A stretch of 64,000 bases of DNA, from positions 62,001-126,000 of the forward strand of contig NZ_RYDV01000007.1 in assembly GCF_003971065.1 (NCBI RefSeq). The letters are read 5' to 3'. Below the pieces are notes generated by a model. That model was not told where the DNA came from, ran no database searches, and saw only the letters and a list, made by a program, of their open reading frames with translations. This stretch comes from Candidimonas sp. SYP-B2681. Its GTDB lineage: Bacteria; Pseudomonadota; Gammaproteobacteria; Burkholderiales; Burkholderiaceae_B. Position numbers and translations under genes: made by a program. This document shows positions 15,806 through 25,657 of the stretch, in pieces; position 1 is the stretch's first letter, and each line of letters begins with the position of its first letter.

Positions 15806-15992
15806 GAATAACTCCTTGAACTGGCACTCCTATATCAAACTACCAAATCTTTTGAAGTACAAGAATTTTCACAAATACGGATGGACGCTTCGAATATGCT
15901 AAAAAAAACCAATATGCTACACAAAGGCCTATCGTCTTGTTTTGCGACATAATGCGACCTCAAACCCCAACGCCCGCCAGCGCTGGCGCTCC

Positions 15993-16035
15993 GGCCAAAA
16001 AAAATCCCAACCGATTAAGGTTGGGATTTGAATAC
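15993..16035 (-). terminator. ssrA terminator (right copy of the boundary repeat)
   Basis: On the minus strand AAATCCCAACC TTAATC GGTTGGGATTT is followed by eight T in total, immediately behind the tmRNA 3' end. The same 45-50 bases recur at 11435-11484. Confidence 0.92.
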
Positions 16036-16401
16036 TGGTGGAGTCGGCGGGAATTGAACCCGCGTCCGCAAGCCCTCTGCAGGCAGTTCTACATGCTTAT
16101 TCGGTTCATTTTAAGTTTTAACCTTGGATCATGCCAACCGACAGGCCCTTCCTTGGCGATTCACATCAATTTAAGATCAGGCTGAGTGACCCAACAAGAT
16201 CCGATTCTTTGTAAATGACGCTGCTGTAGGTTTTACCCTACCTAACCCAAAGACAAATTAGTGCAGCGGCTTACCGCACTAGGCGGCTAAAGCGAAACGC
16301 TCGTCGTTGGCGTTTGTAATGTTCCAGTGGATTTACGAGCTTACTGGTGCTCGGCATGCCCTACTCTGTTTCGCGACCCACGTCGAAGCCGGATCGACCC
16401 C
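16036..16401 (-). ncRNA. ssrA: transfer-messenger RNA (tmRNA)
   Basis: One-piece tmRNA of 366 bases. The 5' end GGGGTCG pairs with CGACTCC at the 3' end (one G-T), followed by encoded ACCA. The 3' T-arm reads GCGGGTTCAATTCCCGC. The tag reading frame in the middle gives GCC AAC GAC GAG CGT TTC GCT TTA GCC GCC TAG, that is ANDERFALAA, the Bordetella-type tag. It rescues stalled ribosomes with SmpB. A strong terminator follows directly. Confidence 0.97.
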
Positions 16402-16622
16402 AGTGCACTGAGTATACCGTACAAGGCTCCTTTTGGACAGTGTAACGAGGGTGCTAAAATTCCTTGGCCTGTATTGGAGACGTTGAGTCTCCATAATCCA
16501 ACAAACGGGGCCAGCGTGCACGTTATGTTCTAGAACAGTGTGCGGCGCTTGCGACGATAGGTGCGAGGAGTGGAAGCGAGGTTTATTACACCAGCCGATA
16601 AAGGTTGGCTTTGGAGTCCGGA

Positions 16623-17126
16623 ATGAGTCTCGGCGTAGTTAGGCAGAATCCACTTTTGCAGTTCGTCAGCAATGGTAGTCTGGTAGTACAAATTCTGATC
16701 GGTTTGGTAGCGGGCATCTTACTCGCCTTCTTTTTTCCTTCAGCAGCCCAGTATGTAGATCTGCTGGGTGACCTATTTATAAGCGCTTTAAAGTCAGTTG
16801 CGCCGATTCTCGTCTTTGTGCTGGTGGCTGCATCCATCGCCAACCACAAGAAGGGCCAACCGACCAGCATAGGCCCAATTCTTGGCTTGTATTTGCTTGG
16901 TACCTTCGCGGCAGCTTTGGTGGCCGTTGTTGCGAGCTTCATGTTCCCCTTAACGCTGCAGCTGAAAGCCGGCAATGAAGCGCTAAGTCCTCCCGGCAGT
17001 ATGGGCTTCATTATTGGAGTACTACAAGATTCCGCGGAGACCGCTTTGAATTCGTCAACCGACGTGTTGTTTACAGCAGCGGGATCTCATTCGCGGGACA
17101 TGGGTCCTATTTCGGTGAGCCCATAG
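16623..17126 (+). pseudogene. sstT: serine/threonine:Na+ symporter SstT, internally deleted
   Basis: The frame encodes about 126 residues of SstT N-terminus (SLVVQILIGLVAGILLAFFF, VAPILVFVLVAASIANHKKG, TSIGPILGLYLLGTFAAA), then jumps at about 16998-17004 from ALSPPGS straight to MGFIIGVLQDSAETALNSST, which belongs to the very end of SstT. About 240 residues, most of the membrane core, are missing without loss of frame. After FTAA the tail (GSHSRDMGPISVSP) no longer resembles SstT. The product cannot be a working symporter. The neighbouring ssrA boundary suggests the deletion came with rearrangement in this area (inference). Confidence 0.88.
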
Positions 17127-17174
17127 GCAACAACTGCACTGCGGCTGCGCGAAGCTGCGGTTGCCGCACGTTGT

Positions 17175-17840
17175 TCAATTGACTGCCCATTCCTGAACAG
17201 CGGGCCAGATGTCGGCTGGCGATTGCGCTATGGCGTTGGCCTGCCACGCTTGCAGGGCTGTTTCTTTTCCGCAGTAACCGTATGCGGCGACAATGGTTGC
17301 CATGCCTGCCGCCTTGCCAGCAATAATATCCCGTTCGTCGTCGCCTACATAGATGCAGTCTGCGGGCTCGAAGCCGGCCGCTTTTGCGGCGTGCAGCAGT
17401 GGCGCCGGGTGGGGCTTGGCGTGGCTAGTCGTGTCGCCGCCGACAGTAACGGCACAATCTGTGTACAGACCTAAATGCACGACCAGAGGAACCGCGAGGT
17501 ACTCCATTTTATTGGTGACGATGCCCCACGTGTAGCCGTTGCTCTTCAGGGTGGCCAAGAGTGATTTCACGCCGGGAAACAGGGTCGTGAGCGTGGTCAT
17601 ATCTTGCTCGTAGTCGGTAAGGAACTGTTGGCGGAATATTTCGTATTCGGGATGGTCAGGGTCCATGTTCAAGGCTGCCTTTAACAAACCGCGAGCTCCG
17701 TGCGATGCATAAGGGCGAAATGTTTCATAGGGCAGGGGAGGCAAACCCTTGCGGGCTCGTTGTTTGTTGGCGGCCGCAGCCAGATCGGGGGCGGTATCGG
17801 CCAGAGTGCCGTCAAAGTCGAACAAAACAAGTTTTTGCAT
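17175..17840 (-). CDS. gph: HAD phosphatase, phosphoglycolate phosphatase type
   Basis: A 221-residue HAD-superfamily hydrolase. Motif I is LFDFDGTLADT at 5-15 (nucleophile and acid/base Asp), motif II is WGIVTNK near 105, motif III Lys is in SHAKPHPAP and motif IV is YVGDDERDI. The alpha-helical cap lies between motif I and II. It follows ubiG by 11 bases on the same strand, the usual ubiG-gph pair. In related bacteria this gene is called gph or, where it acts in peptidoglycan recycling, mupP (N-acetylmuramate 6-phosphate); the sequence does not decide between them. Confidence 0.9.
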   Translation of the reverse strand: MQKLVLFDFDGTLADTAPDLAAAANKQRARKGLPPLPYETFRPYASHGARGLLKAALNMDPDHPEYEIFRQQFLTDYEQDMTTLTTLFPGVKSLLATLKSNGYTWGIVTNKMEYLAVPLVVHLGLYTDCAVTVGGDTTSHAKPHPAPLLHAAKAAGFEPADCIYVGDDERDIIAGKAAGMATIVAAYGYCGKETALQAWQANAIAQSPADIWPAVQEWAVN

Positions 17841-17851
17841 GGATGTCAGAT

Positions 17852-18586
17852 TCAGTTCTCGCGGCGGGATGCCAGCAGATAATTGACCGAGGTGTCCCGG
17901 GTGATTTTATACAGGTCAGTTATGGGGTTGTACTCCATTCCGGCCAGCGTCGTCGTGGCAAGGCCGGCCTTACGAACCGAGGCAGCCAGTTCGCTGGGCT
18001 TGATGAAGTTTTCGTAGTTGTGAGTGCCCCGAGGCAGAATGCGCAATAAGTATTCGGCGCCAACGATGGCAAACAGGAATGATTTGGGGTTACGGTTAAG
18101 CGTGGAGAAGAAGACCCAACCACCGGGTTTGACCAAGGTTGCGCATGCTTGCACGATGGAACCAGGGTCGGGCACATGCTCGAGCATTTCCATGCAAGTA
18201 ACGATATCGAATTCACCGGCATGCTCGCTGGCCATTTGCTCAGCACTGATTGCTCGGTAATTTACAGGAACACCTGATTCAAGCCCGTGCAGCCTGGCGA
18301 CGGTCAACGATTTTTCGGCCAGGTCTATGCCGGTAACCTGGGCCCCGGCTTTGGCCATGCTTTCGGCTAGAATTCCGCCGCCGCAACCGACGTCGACTAT
18401 CTTCTTTCCATTGAAAGGGCCTGTCTGATCGAGGATCCAGCTTAGCCGAAGGGGGTTGATGGCATGCAGAGGTTTGAATTCGCTTTCGGGGTCCCACCAA
18501 CGCGACGCCAGAGCACTGAACTTATCAAGTTCAGCCTGGTCTACATTGGGTGCTTTGGGATGGCTGGATTGTGCGGTTGCGTTCAT
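17852..18586 (-). CDS. ubiG: ubiquinone biosynthesis O-methyltransferase UbiG
   Basis: A 244-residue SAM-dependent methyltransferase that performs both O-methylations in ubiquinone synthesis. Seen: family start [20 protein letters not shown], the linker [15 protein letters not shown] motif [14 protein letters not shown], and later motifs [13 protein letters not shown] and [14 protein letters not shown]. Length fits the family. It forms a unit with gph downstream; a terminator for the convergent or upstream ompA transcript separates it from ompA. Confidence 0.97.
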   Translation of the reverse strand: MNATAQSSHPKAPNVDQAELDKFSALASRWWDPESEFKPLHAINPLRLSWILDQTGPFNGKKIVDVGCGGGILAESMAKAGAQVTGIDLAEKSLTVARLHGLESGVPVNYRAISAEQMASEHAGEFDIVTCMEMLEHVPDPGSIVQACATLVKPGGWVFFSTLNRNPKSFLFAIVGAEYLLRILPRGTHNYENFIKPSELAASVRKAGLATTTLAGMEYNPITDLYKITRDTSVNYLLASRREN

Positions 18587-18644
18587 GGGCTGTCCGAAGC
18601 TGAATTAATAAGCGCCGGCGTGGCAAGCAGGCCGGCCAGCAATG

Positions 18645-18675
18645 AATAAGGGCCCCGCAGTGCGGAGCCCTTATT
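18645..18675. terminator. terminator between ompA and ubiG
   Basis: AATAAGGGC ... GCCCTTATT with an inner CCGCA/TGCGG stem, 36 bases behind the ompA stop codon. Confidence 0.85.
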
Positions 18676-18710
18676 GTAGCGTCTAACGCAACAAGTATTA
18701 CAACTGGGTA

Positions 18711-19295
18711 TTACTTGCGAACGCCGACGATTTCGATCTCTACGCGACGGTTCTGTGCGCGGCCTTCACGAGTCGAGTTGGAAGCAACTGGGCTCGTTTC
18801 GCCTTTACCTTCAGCATAGATACGGTCAGCAGCGATGCCTTTCGAAATCAGGTAATTCTTGACGGTGTTAGCACGGCGTTCCGACAGACCTTGGTTGTAC
18901 TTTTCAGTACCGATCGAGTCAGTATGGCCGGTTGCGATGAGCGTTTCCAGATTGATCGTGTCAGCTTGAGCAGCGACTTGGTCAAGGATTTGACGGCCTT
19001 CGGGTTTCAACGTGGCTTTGTCGAAATCGAAGAAAGTGTCAGCATTCAACACAACTTTAGTGGAAGTAGGAGCAACCACTGGAGCTTGCGCCTGAGCAAC
19101 TGGTACGCCGTCGCAGCCGGGGATACCGGTAGCTGGTGTCCAGAAGTTGTCGCGCCAGCACAATTCGTTGGTGCCGTTTTTCCAAACGTCGCCGAACGGA
19201 TTTTGCCAGTTATCGACAGTTTGCGCAGATACTGCACCAGAAGCCGAAGTGGCTGCAATGGCGAGTGCTAGTGCGATTTTGGAGGGTTTGTTCAT
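18711..19295 (-). CDS. ompA: OmpA-family outer-membrane/peptidoglycan-associated protein
   Basis: A 194-residue protein with a Sec signal peptide (cleavage near VSA-QT at 24), a short linker with one Cys pair, and a C-terminal OmpA domain that binds peptidoglycan: FFDFDKATLKPEGRQIL, TGHTDSIGTEKYNQGLSERR and RAQNRRVEIEI. It lacks the N-terminal eight-stranded barrel of E. coli OmpA, as in the short OmpA proteins of Bordetella. It is transcribed away from gyrA; the 415-base gap between them carries both promoters. Confidence 0.95.
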   Translation of the reverse strand: MNKPSKIALALAIAATSASGAVSAQTVDNWQNPFGDVWKNGTNELCWRDNFWTPATGIPGCDGVPVAQAQAPVVAPTSTKVVLNADTFFDFDKATLKPEGRQILDQVAAQADTINLETLIATGHTDSIGTEKYNQGLSERRANTVKNYLISKGIAADRIYAEGKGETSPVASNSTREGRAQNRRVEIEIVGVRK

Positions 19296-19710
19296 GTTTC
19301 TCCTCGTTGAGCTTAATGCTGGTAAGTGACCGCAGCGAACCCCCGCCGCATATCAAGAAAACGGAGCCAGTATAGCAACGCTATGATTGAATCAAAGAAT
19401 TGCGCTGGGTTTCATGCGTGTTAGGGCGAATCTTACGGCATTTCTGGGTGGTTAGTTAAGCCCGAACGATGCATATTGCGTAGATATGCGGATTTCCACC
19501 CTATCTCCCGGTTTATTGTTGGGTTTTGACAACAACGCGGCCTTGCTACAGGGGTGGGCGGGCACCGGAATCCTCGCCATGACGCCAAGCTTTTTTCACT
19601 CTATATAGGGCAGCCGAGTTGTAGAAGAGGCGGGTGAAGGTGCAAGTGTTAGAATTTCCCATTCGCCCGTCATCGGTCCAGTTTCACGATTTTTACGTTT
19701 TAGACAATCT
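19296..19710. promoter_or_regulatory. divergent ompA/gyrA intergenic region
   Basis: No gene on either strand. TTGACA at about 19526 and the AT-rich TCTATATAGGG near 19600 are promoter-like elements for gyrA; TATATAGGG also occurs upstream of the initiator tRNA. Start sites are not defined by sequence alone. Confidence 0.45.
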
Positions 19711-22458
19711 ATGGATTCCTTTGCCAAGGAGACCCTTCCAATTTCGTTGGAAGAGGAAATGCGCCGCAGTTACCTCGATTACGCCATGAGCGTTATTGTT
19801 GGGCGTGCCTTACCGGACGTTCGGGATGGCCTGAAGCCTGTGCATCGGCGCGTTTTGTTCGCGATGCACGAGCTGAATAATGACTGGAACCGGGCCTACA
19901 AGAAGTCGGCGCGTATCGTGGGTGACGTAATCGGTAAGTATCACCCTCATGGTGACTCGGCCGTTTACGACACCATCGTTCGCATGGCGCAGGACTTCTC
20001 GCTGCGCTACATGCTTGTCGACGGCCAGGGTAACTTCGGCTCTATCGATGGCGACAGTGCGGCTGCCATGCGGTACACCGAAATTCGGCTGGCCAAGATC
20101 GCTCACGAACTCCTGGCGGATATCGACCAGGAAACGGTGGATTTCGGGCCTAACTACGATGGCAGTGAACAAGAACCCTTATTAATGCCTTCGCGGTTGC
20201 CGAATCTTCTGGTTAACGGAAGCTCGGGAATTGCCGTCGGGATGGCGACCAACATACCTCCGCATAATCTGGCGGAAGTCATTGAGGGGTGCCTGTATTG
20301 CCTGCGCAATCCCGAATGCACGATCGACGAACTTATTGAACTGATTCCGGCCCCAGACTTTCCTACGGGCGGCATTATTTACGGTATGTCCGGTGTGCGC
20401 GAAGGCTATCGCACCGGTCGCGGCCGCTTGATCATGCGTGCCAAGACTCACTTCGAGGATATCGAAAAGAGCAATCGACAGTCCATTATTGTCGATGCCA
20501 TTCCATATCAGGTAAATAAGAAGACACTGCAGGAAAGAATCGCGGAGCTCGTCAACGATAAGAAGATCGAAGGTATCTCCGACATCCGCGACGAGTCCGA
20601 CAAAGACGGCATGCGTCTTGTTATTGAACTCAAGCGTGGCGAAGTCCCTGAAGTCATACTTAACAATCTGTACAAGCATACTCAGCTGCAAGATACGTTC
20701 GGCATGAATATGGTGGCACTGGTCGATGGCCAGCCCCGCCTGTTGAACCTTAAGCAAATGGTGGAGTATTTCCTGTTCCACCGTCGCGAGGTCGTTACAC
20801 GACGCACCGTATTCCAGTTGCGCAAGGCCCGTGAACGCGGCCACGTGCTGGAAGGACTGGCCGTCGCACTAGCAAATATTGACGAGTTCATTGCCATTAT
20901 CAAGGCGGCGCCGACTCCACCCGTGGCCCGCCAGGACTTGATGGCGCGTCCCTGGGATTCCTCCTTGGTGCGTGAAATGCTGTCGCGTGCCGATGAAGGG
21001 ACCACACCAGGCGGTCGTGCAGCTTATCGACCAGAGACATTGCCAGAAGGGTTTGGTCTTCTAAGCGATGGCATGTATCGATTAAGCGATACGCAGGCGC
21101 AGGAAATCCTGAACATGCGTTTGCAACGCCTGACAGGTCTGGAGCAAGACAAGATCGTCAACGAGTACAAAGACATCATGTCGACGATTTCCGATTTGCT
21201 TGATATTCTTGCCCGCCCCGAACGCATCACCGCGATCATCAGCGATGAGTTATTGGCAATAAAGCTTGAATTCTCTACCAATGCTAAAGACGAACGTCGC
21301 TCCGAAATCGAATACAACGCCACGGAACTCGATACCGAAGATTTGATCACCCCCATGGACATGGTGGTGACCCTTTCCCAAACGGGCTATATAAAGAGCC
21401 AGCCTTTGTCTGAATACCGCGCCCAGAAGCGTGGCGGCCGCGGCAAGCAGGCAACGACCATGAAAGAGAACGACTGGATCGATCAGTTGTTCATTGCGAA
21501 CACCCACGATTATTTACTGTGCTTCTCCGATCGCGGACGACTCTACTGGCTCAAAGTCTGGGAGGTTCCACAAGGCTCACGCGGGTCACGTGGTCGTCCT
21601 ATCGTCAATATGTTCCCCTTGGTCGACGGCGAAAAGATCACGGTGGTTCTGGCGGTCAAAGAGTTCAGCGAAGATCACTATGTGTTCATGGCGACGTCGC
21701 GCGGCACAGTTAAGAAGACGCCGCTGTCCGATTTCTCCAATCCCCGCAAAGCCGGCATTATTGCCGTTGCGCTGGACGAGGGCGATTATCTGATCGGTGC
21801 CGACCTGACCGACGGCAAGCACGACGTCATGCTGTTCTCCGACTCCGGCAAGGCGGTTCGTTTCGACGAAAACGACGTGCGGCCCATGGGGCGTACTGCT
21901 CGCGGAGTGCGCGGCATGATGCTGGAAGAAGCGCAGTCCGTCATCGCGATGCTCGTTGCCGGCGACGAAACCCAAAGCGTGCTTACGGCCACTGAGAACG
22001 GCTTCGGCAAGCGCACATCGATTGTGGAATATACCCGTCATGGTCGCGGCACCAAGGGCATGATTGCCATTCAGACTTCCGCCCGTAACGGCAAAGTCGT
22101 GGGCGCAGTGCTGGTCGAACCGTCCGACGAAATCATGCTGATTACAACCGGTGGCGTGCTGGTTCGTACCCGGGTTTCCGAGATCCGCGAGATGGGTCGC
22201 GCAACTCAAGGCGTAACCTTGATCAGCGTAGACGAAAACAGCATGTTGCAGGGCGTGCGTCGAGTGGTCGAAAGTGACGCTGACACCGATGACGATTCGA
22301 CAGAGCTCGATGACAACGGTGAAATCGTGGATTCGGCGCAGGATGCTACGGCGACGGACGTCGACGATGCCAATGAGCAGGCTGATTCCGATTCGAATGA
22401 ATCTGATGGCTCCGCGGACTCCGATTCTGCCCAAGACGATCCCGAGGATAACTCTTGA
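19711..22458 (+). CDS. gyrA: DNA gyrase subunit A
   Basis: A 915-residue type II topoisomerase subunit that cuts and rejoins DNA during negative supercoiling. Catalytic Tyr122 is in AAMRYTE. The quinolone-resistance region [13 protein letters not shown] has Ser83 and Asp87, the sensitive form. The GyrA box is present as QKRGGRG in the C-terminal pinwheel. The last 55 or so residues are extremely acidic (Asp/Glu/Ser), longer than the tail of the E. coli protein, which is known to tune supercoiling. Its TGA shares one base with the serC start. Confidence 0.98.
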   Translation: MDSFAKETLPISLEEEMRRSYLDYAMSVIVGRALPDVRDGLKPVHRRVLFAMHELNNDWNRAYKKSARIVGDVIGKYHPHGDSAVYDTIVRMAQDFSLRYMLVDGQGNFGSIDGDSAAAMRYTEIRLAKIAHELLADIDQETVDFGPNYDGSEQEPLLMPSRLPNLLVNGSSGIAVGMATNIPPHNLAEVIEGCLYCLRNPECTIDELIELIPAPDFPTGGIIYGMSGVREGYRTGRGRLIMRAKTHFEDIEKSNRQSIIVDAIPYQVNKKTLQERIAELVNDKKIEGISDIRDESDKDGMRLVIELKRGEVPEVILNNLYKHTQLQDTFGMNMVALVDGQPRLLNLKQMVEYFLFHRREVVTRRTVFQLRKARERGHVLEGLAVALANIDEFIAIIKAAPTPPVARQDLMARPWDSSLVREMLSRADEGTTPGGRAAYRPETLPEGFGLLSDGMYRLSDTQAQEILNMRLQRLTGLEQDKIVNEYKDIMSTISDLLDILARPERITAIISDELLAIKLEFSTNAKDERRSEIEYNATELDTEDLITPMDMVVTLSQTGYIKSQPLSEYRAQKRGGRGKQATTMKENDWIDQLFIANTHDYLLCFSDRGRLYWLKVWEVPQGSRGSRGRPIVNMFPLVDGEKITVVLAVKEFSEDHYVFMATSRGTVKKTPLSDFSNPRKAGIIAVALDEGDYLIGADLTDGKHDVMLFSDSGKAVRFDENDVRPMGRTARGVRGMMLEEAQSVIAMLVAGDETQSVLTATENGFGKRTSIVEYTRHGRGTKGMIAIQTSARNGKVVGAVLVEPSDEIMLITTGGVLVRTRVSEIREMGRATQGVTLISVDENSMLQGVRRVVESDADTDDDSTELDDNGEIVDSAQDATATDVDDANEQADSDSNESDGSADSDSAQDDPEDNS

Positions 22459-23585
22459 TGCGCCCCTGGAATTTTTCGGCAGGCCCTTCGGCCTTGCCGC
22501 TCGAAGTGCTGCAGCAAGCCGCTGAAGAAATGACTGACTGGCATGGCTCCGGCATGTCGGTAATGGAAATGAGCCATCGCGGCAAGCAGTTCACGCAAAT
22601 ACGGAACGAGGCCGAAGCAGACCTACGCGAGCTATTGGCGGTACCCGAAGACTATGAGGTCTTGTTCATGCAGGGCGGTGCAACGGCCGAAAACGCCATT
22701 GTTCCTTTAAACCTGATAGGTCGACGCAGTTCGGGTAAGGCCGACTACATATTGTCGGGCATATGGTCGAACAAGTCCCACAAGGAAGCCGAGCGTTATG
22801 GCGATATCGCCGTAGCGGCTTCCAGCGGGAGCGAGATAATGCTGGATGGTCAAACCCAATCGCCTTGGACATGGTTTCCGGCCGTCGACAGTTGGCAGTT
22901 GCGTTCCGATGCTTCGTACTTGCACTTGTGCAGCAACGAGACCATAGGCGGCGTCGAGTTTTCTGCCTGGCCCGATATGGCTGCGCTCGGCGCGCCGGAT
23001 GTCCCGTTGGTGGCGGATGCTTCTTCGCACTTCCTGTCGCGGACCATTGATTTTTCAAAGGCCTCGATGGTGTACGCCGGAGCCCAGAAGAATGCCGGTC
23101 CTGCCGGCGTCACGGTCGTAATTGTGCGCAAAGAACTTGTGGGCCACGCTATGCCCACTTGCCCATCGGCATTTGACTACGCCAACGTAGCGGGGGCCGA
23201 TTCAATGTTCAATACGCCTCCGACTTACGCCATCTATATTGCCGGGCTGGTCTTTAAGTGGTTGCAGCGTCAAGGTGGCGTAGAAGCCATCGAAGCAGCT
23301 AATATCGCCAAAGCTGAAGCCTTGTACTCGTATCTCGATACGTCTGATTTTTATCTGAGCCGGGTTCATGTCGGCTCGCGCTCACGCATGAACGTGCCAT
23401 TTTTCCTGCGTGACGAATCCTTGAATAGTAACTTTCTTGCTCAGGCCGACGCTGCGGGCCTGATGCAGCTTAAAGGGCACAAAAGCGTTGGTGGAATGCG
23501 CGCATCCATTTACAACGCAGTTCCCATGGAAGGGGTGCAGGCCCTCATTTCGTATATGCAGGATTTTGAACGTCGATATGGATAA
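22458..23585 (+). CDS. serC: phosphoserine aminotransferase SerC
   Basis: A 375-residue class V aminotransferase that makes phosphoserine from 3-phosphohydroxypyruvate and also serves pyridoxal phosphate synthesis. The start [19 protein letters not shown] is the family signature; the PLP Lys is in [12 protein letters not shown], and RMNVPFFL is also conserved. I chose the ATG at 22458, which overlaps the gyrA stop by one base (TGATG). The pheA start lies inside its last codons. Confidence 0.97.
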   Translation: MRPWNFSAGPSALPLEVLQQAAEEMTDWHGSGMSVMEMSHRGKQFTQIRNEAEADLRELLAVPEDYEVLFMQGGATAENAIVPLNLIGRRSSGKADYILSGIWSNKSHKEAERYGDIAVAASSGSEIMLDGQTQSPWTWFPAVDSWQLRSDASYLHLCSNETIGGVEFSAWPDMAALGAPDVPLVADASSHFLSRTIDFSKASMVYAGAQKNAGPAGVTVVIVRKELVGHAMPTCPSAFDYANVAGADSMFNTPPTYAIYIAGLVFKWLQRQGGVEAIEAANIAKAEALYSYLDTSDFYLSRVHVGSRSRMNVPFFLRDESLNSNFLAQADAAGLMQLKGHKSVGGMRASIYNAVPMEGVQALISYMQDFERRYG

Positions 23586-24666
23586 TTCTTTGCAAGCCCG
23601 CTTGTTACCTGTGCGCAAACTGATCGATTCGCTCGACGAACAGATTCTCGCACTTTTGAACCAGCGCGCCCAGGCGGCTCAAGAAGTGGGCAAGATCAAG
23701 CAGGACTTCGATGTCGATGGCGCCGCCGTGTTGAAGCCCGAGCGTGAAGCGATGGTTGTCCGTCGCTTGCAGGAGCTGAACAAAGGGCCTTTTACGGACG
23801 AAGCCATCGATGCTGTTTGGACGCAGATTATTTCTACGTGCCGGGGGCTCGAAAGCGTACTGACGGTGGCTTATCTTGGTCCGCAAGGGTCTTTTTCCGA
23901 GCAGGCCGCGTTCGAACACTTTGGCCACGCTGTGACGCGTTTGCGTTGCGATTCTTTCGATGAGGTCTTTCGTGCGGTCGAGGCCGGTCAGGCCAATGTT
24001 GGAATGGTGCCGGTCGAGAACTCGACCGAGGGTGCCGTAAATCGTACATTGGATTTGCTGCTGAACTCGCCGTTGAAAGTCCTGGGCGAACGGTCGATAA
24101 AGATACATCATAATTTGATGACGCAGTCCGGCACCCTTGAAGGCGTGACGCGTGTGATGGCACATCCCCAAGCGCTGGCCCAATGCCAATCATGGTTGAC
24201 GCAGCATTACCCCAAACTGGTACGAGACGCGGCATCCAGCAATGGCGAAGCCGCCCGTATAGCTTCACTTGATCCTACCGTTGCGGCTATTGCGGGTTCC
24301 ACCGCTGCACAGGCGTGGGATCTGCAGGTGGTGGCCTCAGGAATTCAAGACGATCCACAGAATCGTACGCGGTTCCTGGCCGTTGGCGCCATCGAGACAC
24401 TGCCAAGCGGCAGCGATAAAACCAGCATTATTCTGGCTGTCCCTAATCGAGCTGGGGCGGTATACGATATGTTGGCGCCCTTGGCTGCCAACAAGGTGTC
24501 CATGACTCGCCTGGAATCCAGGCCGGCACGCACCGGGCAATGGGAATACTACTTTTATGTCGATCTGCAGGGCCATCGCAACGAGCCATCTGTGGCACAG
24601 GCCTTAGCTGAACTTAAAAAGCAGGTCGCTTTCTTCAAGGTGCTGGGATCCTATCCCAGCCAGTAA
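23578..24666 (+). CDS. pheA: bifunctional chorismate mutase/prephenate dehydratase (P-protein)
   Basis: A 362-residue enzyme for the two steps from chorismate to phenylpyruvate. Residues about 5-90 are an AroQ-type chorismate mutase ([17 protein letters not shown]). The dehydratase follows ([37 protein letters not shown] with the catalytic Thr region), then a C-terminal ACT domain ([35 protein letters not shown]) with the GALV-like and ESRP motifs for phenylalanine feedback. The ATG at 23578 overlaps serC by eight bases. A longer frame from upstream is only serC in another frame. Confidence 0.97.
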   Translation: MDNSLQARLLPVRKLIDSLDEQILALLNQRAQAAQEVGKIKQDFDVDGAAVLKPEREAMVVRRLQELNKGPFTDEAIDAVWTQIISTCRGLESVLTVAYLGPQGSFSEQAAFEHFGHAVTRLRCDSFDEVFRAVEAGQANVGMVPVENSTEGAVNRTLDLLLNSPLKVLGERSIKIHHNLMTQSGTLEGVTRVMAHPQALAQCQSWLTQHYPKLVRDAASSNGEAARIASLDPTVAAIAGSTAAQAWDLQVVASGIQDDPQNRTRFLAVGAIETLPSGSDKTSIILAVPNRAGAVYDMLAPLAANKVSMTRLESRPARTGQWEYYFYVDLQGHRNEPSVAQALAELKKQVAFFKVLGSYPSQ

Positions 24667-24748
24667 TAATGGTTCAACCCATGAATGTCGACGTTTTTCA
24701 ACGCGTTGTCTCGGGGGCGGCCTTGGCCGTTAGCCCGCTTGTCCGCTC

Positions 24749-25657
24749 ATGAGCGCCATTTCCACTGAAGCAGCTGCTGCGACACCCCTGGTGCCCGTTC
24801 TTGCCGTGATAGGCGTGGGCCTCATCGGAGGCTCCTTTGCCGCCGCATTGCGCGATCGCACTGCGGTAGGCCGGGTCCTGGGTGTAGGGCGGCAACCCTC
24901 ATCGCTGGCTCAAGCGCGCGAACTGGGCCTGATCGACGAAATTGTAAGCCTGAAGCAGGCCGCCGAAGAGGCTGACCTGATCTTTCTGGCCATGCCAGTA
25001 GGGGCAATGGAATCGACGCTGTCCAGCCTCAAACCCTTTTTACGTCCGAATACGCTAATCACTGATGCCGGAAGCACCAAAGCTAATGTGGTTGCCGCGG
25101 CACGGGCCGTATTGGGTGATCGGATCGGACAATTCATTCCGGCACATCCAATAGCGGGTGCGGAGACGACCGGCCCCGAAGCCGCGCAAGCGGATCTTTA
25201 TCATGGCCGCACTGTCGTACTGACCCCTTTAGATGAAAACACCGCAGCCGACAAAGCTTATTTGACTCGGGTATGGGAACGTTGTGGTGCGCGCGTGATG
25301 GCAATGGATGCCGACGTGCATGACACGATACTCGCCTCGGTAAGTCATGTGCCGCACTTTCTTTCGTCAGTTTTTATGTGGCAGGTCGCCTCGGCCGAGG
25401 ATTCGGATCTGAGAATGGCATTGGCCGGAAGTGGATTCCGCGACTTCACACGGATCGCGGCTGGCTCGCCCGAAGTATGGCGCGATATATTCCTGGCCAA
25501 TAGAACCGCAGTCCTGGCCGAGATCCAAGAGGTGAAGGCGGCATTGTCTCGGGCAGAGCAGGCCTTACAGGAAGGCGACGGTACAGAATTGCAGGATTTC
25601 TTGGAACATGCGGCCCTGGCGCGCCGCTTTTGGGGTAGCAGGAGCGGTTTGACATGA
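24749..25657 (+). CDS. tyrA: prephenate dehydrogenase TyrA
   Basis: A 302-residue NAD-dependent prephenate dehydrogenase of tyrosine synthesis. The Rossmann start is [16 protein letters not shown] at about 22-37; [18 protein letters not shown] carries the conserved His and substrate loop; [13 protein letters not shown] follows. There is no ACT domain. Its start lacks a Shine-Dalgarno but overlaps the stop of a 27-codon frame beginning three bases after pheA. The hisC gene that often separates pheA and tyrA in other bacteria is absent. Confidence 0.95.
   Translation: MSAISTEAAAATPLVPVLAVIGVGLIGGSFAAALRDRTAVGRVLGVGRQPSSLAQARELGLIDEIVSLKQAAEEADLIFLAMPVGAMESTLSSLKPFLRPNTLITDAGSTKANVVAAARAVLGDRIGQFIPAHPIAGAETTGPEAAQADLYHGRTVVLTPLDENTAADKAYLTRVWERCGARVMAMDADVHDTILASVSHVPHFLSSVFMWQVASAEDSDLRMALAGSGFRDFTRIAAGSPEVWRDIFLANRTAVLAEIQEVKAALSRAEQALQEGDGTELQDFLEHAALARRFWGSRSGLT

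Noticed and set aside
11435-16040. Integrase or transposase inside the segment flanked by ssrA-terminator repeats
   Set aside because: I looked on both strands for a tyrosine recombinase or IS transposase and found none; mobility is therefore only inferred from the repeats and gene content.
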